IMG/VR virus record: IMGVR_UViG_3300025914_000010
Span: 1-64,000 of that record
From: a virus
Reading direction: 5' to 3' (one strand)
DNA: 64,000 nt
Below the pieces are notes generated by a model that worked only from the letters and a program-made list of their open reading frames with translations, did not search any database and was not told where the DNA came from. Position numbers and translations under genes: made by a program. Position 1 is the stretch's first letter. Each line of letters begins with the position of its first letter. Below, one piece after another: positions 63,223 to 64,000 of this stretch.

Positions 63223-63792
63223 TTACTTCTTGAGAATAATCTCCGTCTTCGGCATATTCCTCAGTTCCGCCATCCTGCGCTCTAGCAGCACCGCAACTTC
63301 CGCGAGTTCAGCCGGAATAGGGAATCGTTTCACCTGCTTCTCAAGCGCCGCCTGCACGATCGCGTCACCGACGTTCTTCGCGCTTTCGTCAAAAGTTCTA
63401 CCCGAGAAGAACTTCGCCAACTGCTCGCGAGCATCCGCTGCTGTCGGCAAGGGCTTGGCAAGCGCGTCCATCCCCTTTGCAGTGGGCACTTCGGTTGTAT
63501 CGCCCCAATTCGCTCGCCGCTTCCGCCGAAGAAAGTCCGTCACCTCAGCCATACTGGACTTCGCGCGATAGTATTCCTCGCCAATTTCGGTGATGCTCTT
63601 TTCGGGATGAGCGGCTGCGTAATCGGCAAGCGGTGTCTTAATTGACGCGCTGCGCTCGACCGGCGTCTTATAGACCGCCGCGCCCTCCACATAGCACGCA
63701 ACGCCTGCCATGCCAGTCAATCCGCAGTCGCAGCCGCGCCCGAGCGTGGTTTCACAATTCAGGGCGTGGTCGTGGGTTTCGGGAGTTATCAT
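63223..63792 (-). CDS. Hypothetical protein
   Basis: 189 residues. An N-terminal zinc-like part (CETTLGRGCDCG, ACYVEG) and a helical body (SITEIGEEYYRAKSSMAEV). It overlaps the preceding gene by ATGA. No function recognised; it may be connected with terminase or portal genes beyond the window. Confidence 0.55.
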   Translation of the reverse strand: MITPETHDHALNCETTLGRGCDCGLTGMAGVACYVEGAAVYKTPVERSASIKTPLADYAAAHPEKSITEIGEEYYRAKSSMAEVTDFLRRKRRANWGDTTEVPTAKGMDALAKPLPTAADAREQLAKFFSGRTFDESAKNVGDAIVQAALEKQVKRFPIPAELAEVAVLLERRMAELRNMPKTEIILKK

Positions 63793-63989
63793 GAACGATA
63801 CAAGGCTCCTATACTCGACTGTATCTCTTGCAGCAAATTCGCTTCGTGCGCCTTCCCCGTCCCGTTCCCATTAGTCGCCGCCGCAGGAGCGGGAACTGCC
63901 GCCATCGGCTTCGGTTCAGCGGGCACGGGCGGCTCGGGCAGAAACGACTGCAGGTACTCTTCGACATCCGTCTTCTGCTGGTCGGTCAT
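63789..63989 (-). CDS. Hypothetical protein, 5' end uncertain
   Basis: From ATG 63989 it has 66 residues, with a Pro/Ala-rich linker (PEPPVPAEPKPMAAVPAPAA). The frame stays open upstream to the window edge (YDA before the ATG), so it may be the end of a longer protein. Confidence 0.45.
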   Translation of the reverse strand: MTDQQKTDVEEYLQSFLPEPPVPAEPKPMAAVPAPAAATNGNGTGKAHEANLLQEIQSSIGALYRS

Positions 63990-64000
63990 GGCGTCGTAGC

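Noticed and set aside
63789-64000. Terminase or portal gene
   Set aside because: The visible Pro/Ala-rich 66 residues show no Walker, nuclease or portal pattern.

Overview
The window is most of a temperate, long-tailed (siphovirus-type) bacteriophage or prophage. A tyrosine integrase, two divergent XRE repressors and an HK97-type head, a 1276-residue tape measure and a DUF1906 endolysin all support this. Terminase and portal are not in the window, so the genome continues past at least one end. DNA is GC-rich. Promoters that can be read fit the sigma70 consensus. The host is not identifiable: the endolysin type suits a thick cell wall, while GmhA-like and heptosyltransferase-like enzymes recall lipopolysaccharide or S-layer glycan chemistry.

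Layout. Positions 340-1425 hold a small leftward operon with an excisionase-like HTH. Positions 1547-3917 hold small rightward genes. The leftward integrase (4053-5102) is followed by a repeat-rich spacer that could hold attP. The lysogeny switch is at 5418-6122. From 6219 to 23143 a long rightward early region carries many small genes, most overlapping by 4 bases (ATGA or GTGA). It includes a SWIM-type zinc protein, a C5 DNA methyltransferase, a DUF5131 protein, a Dam-type methylase, a single-strand annealing protein, a replication-initiation-like protein and an ASCH protein. From 63989 back to 23191 the late genes run leftward: DNMT methylase, PD-(D/E)XK nuclease, MuF-like protein, prohead protease, major capsid, connectors, a block of sugar and methyl-transfer enzymes, major tail protein, chaperones with a probable frameshift, tape measure, tail tip, fibres including a beta-propeller, an SGNH lipoprotein, holin-like proteins, tRNA-Leu and endolysin.

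Mobile elements. At least six free-standing homing-endonuclease-like cassettes (9156-9741, 19809-20975, 26529-27255, 36323-37386, 48869-49653, 57002-57914) interrupt this plan, and two scars (9090-9128, 15400-15908) record related events. Five intact cassettes point rightward even inside the leftward late block. They share a GGTATAAT-like promoter and a leader hairpin that encloses or abuts the ribosome-binding site. Three also carry the 12-mer TTTGATCTCAAA, whose fourth copy at 53794 has no cassette.

Other points of interest are an ATAGGAG-in-a-hairpin-loop ribosome-binding element before several late genes, a candidate terminator/antiterminator leader before the DNMT gene (63091-63184), a structured RNA candidate (11771-12116), three leaderless promoters, and a carbohydrate-modification cassette (47352-55121) set between tail and head genes.
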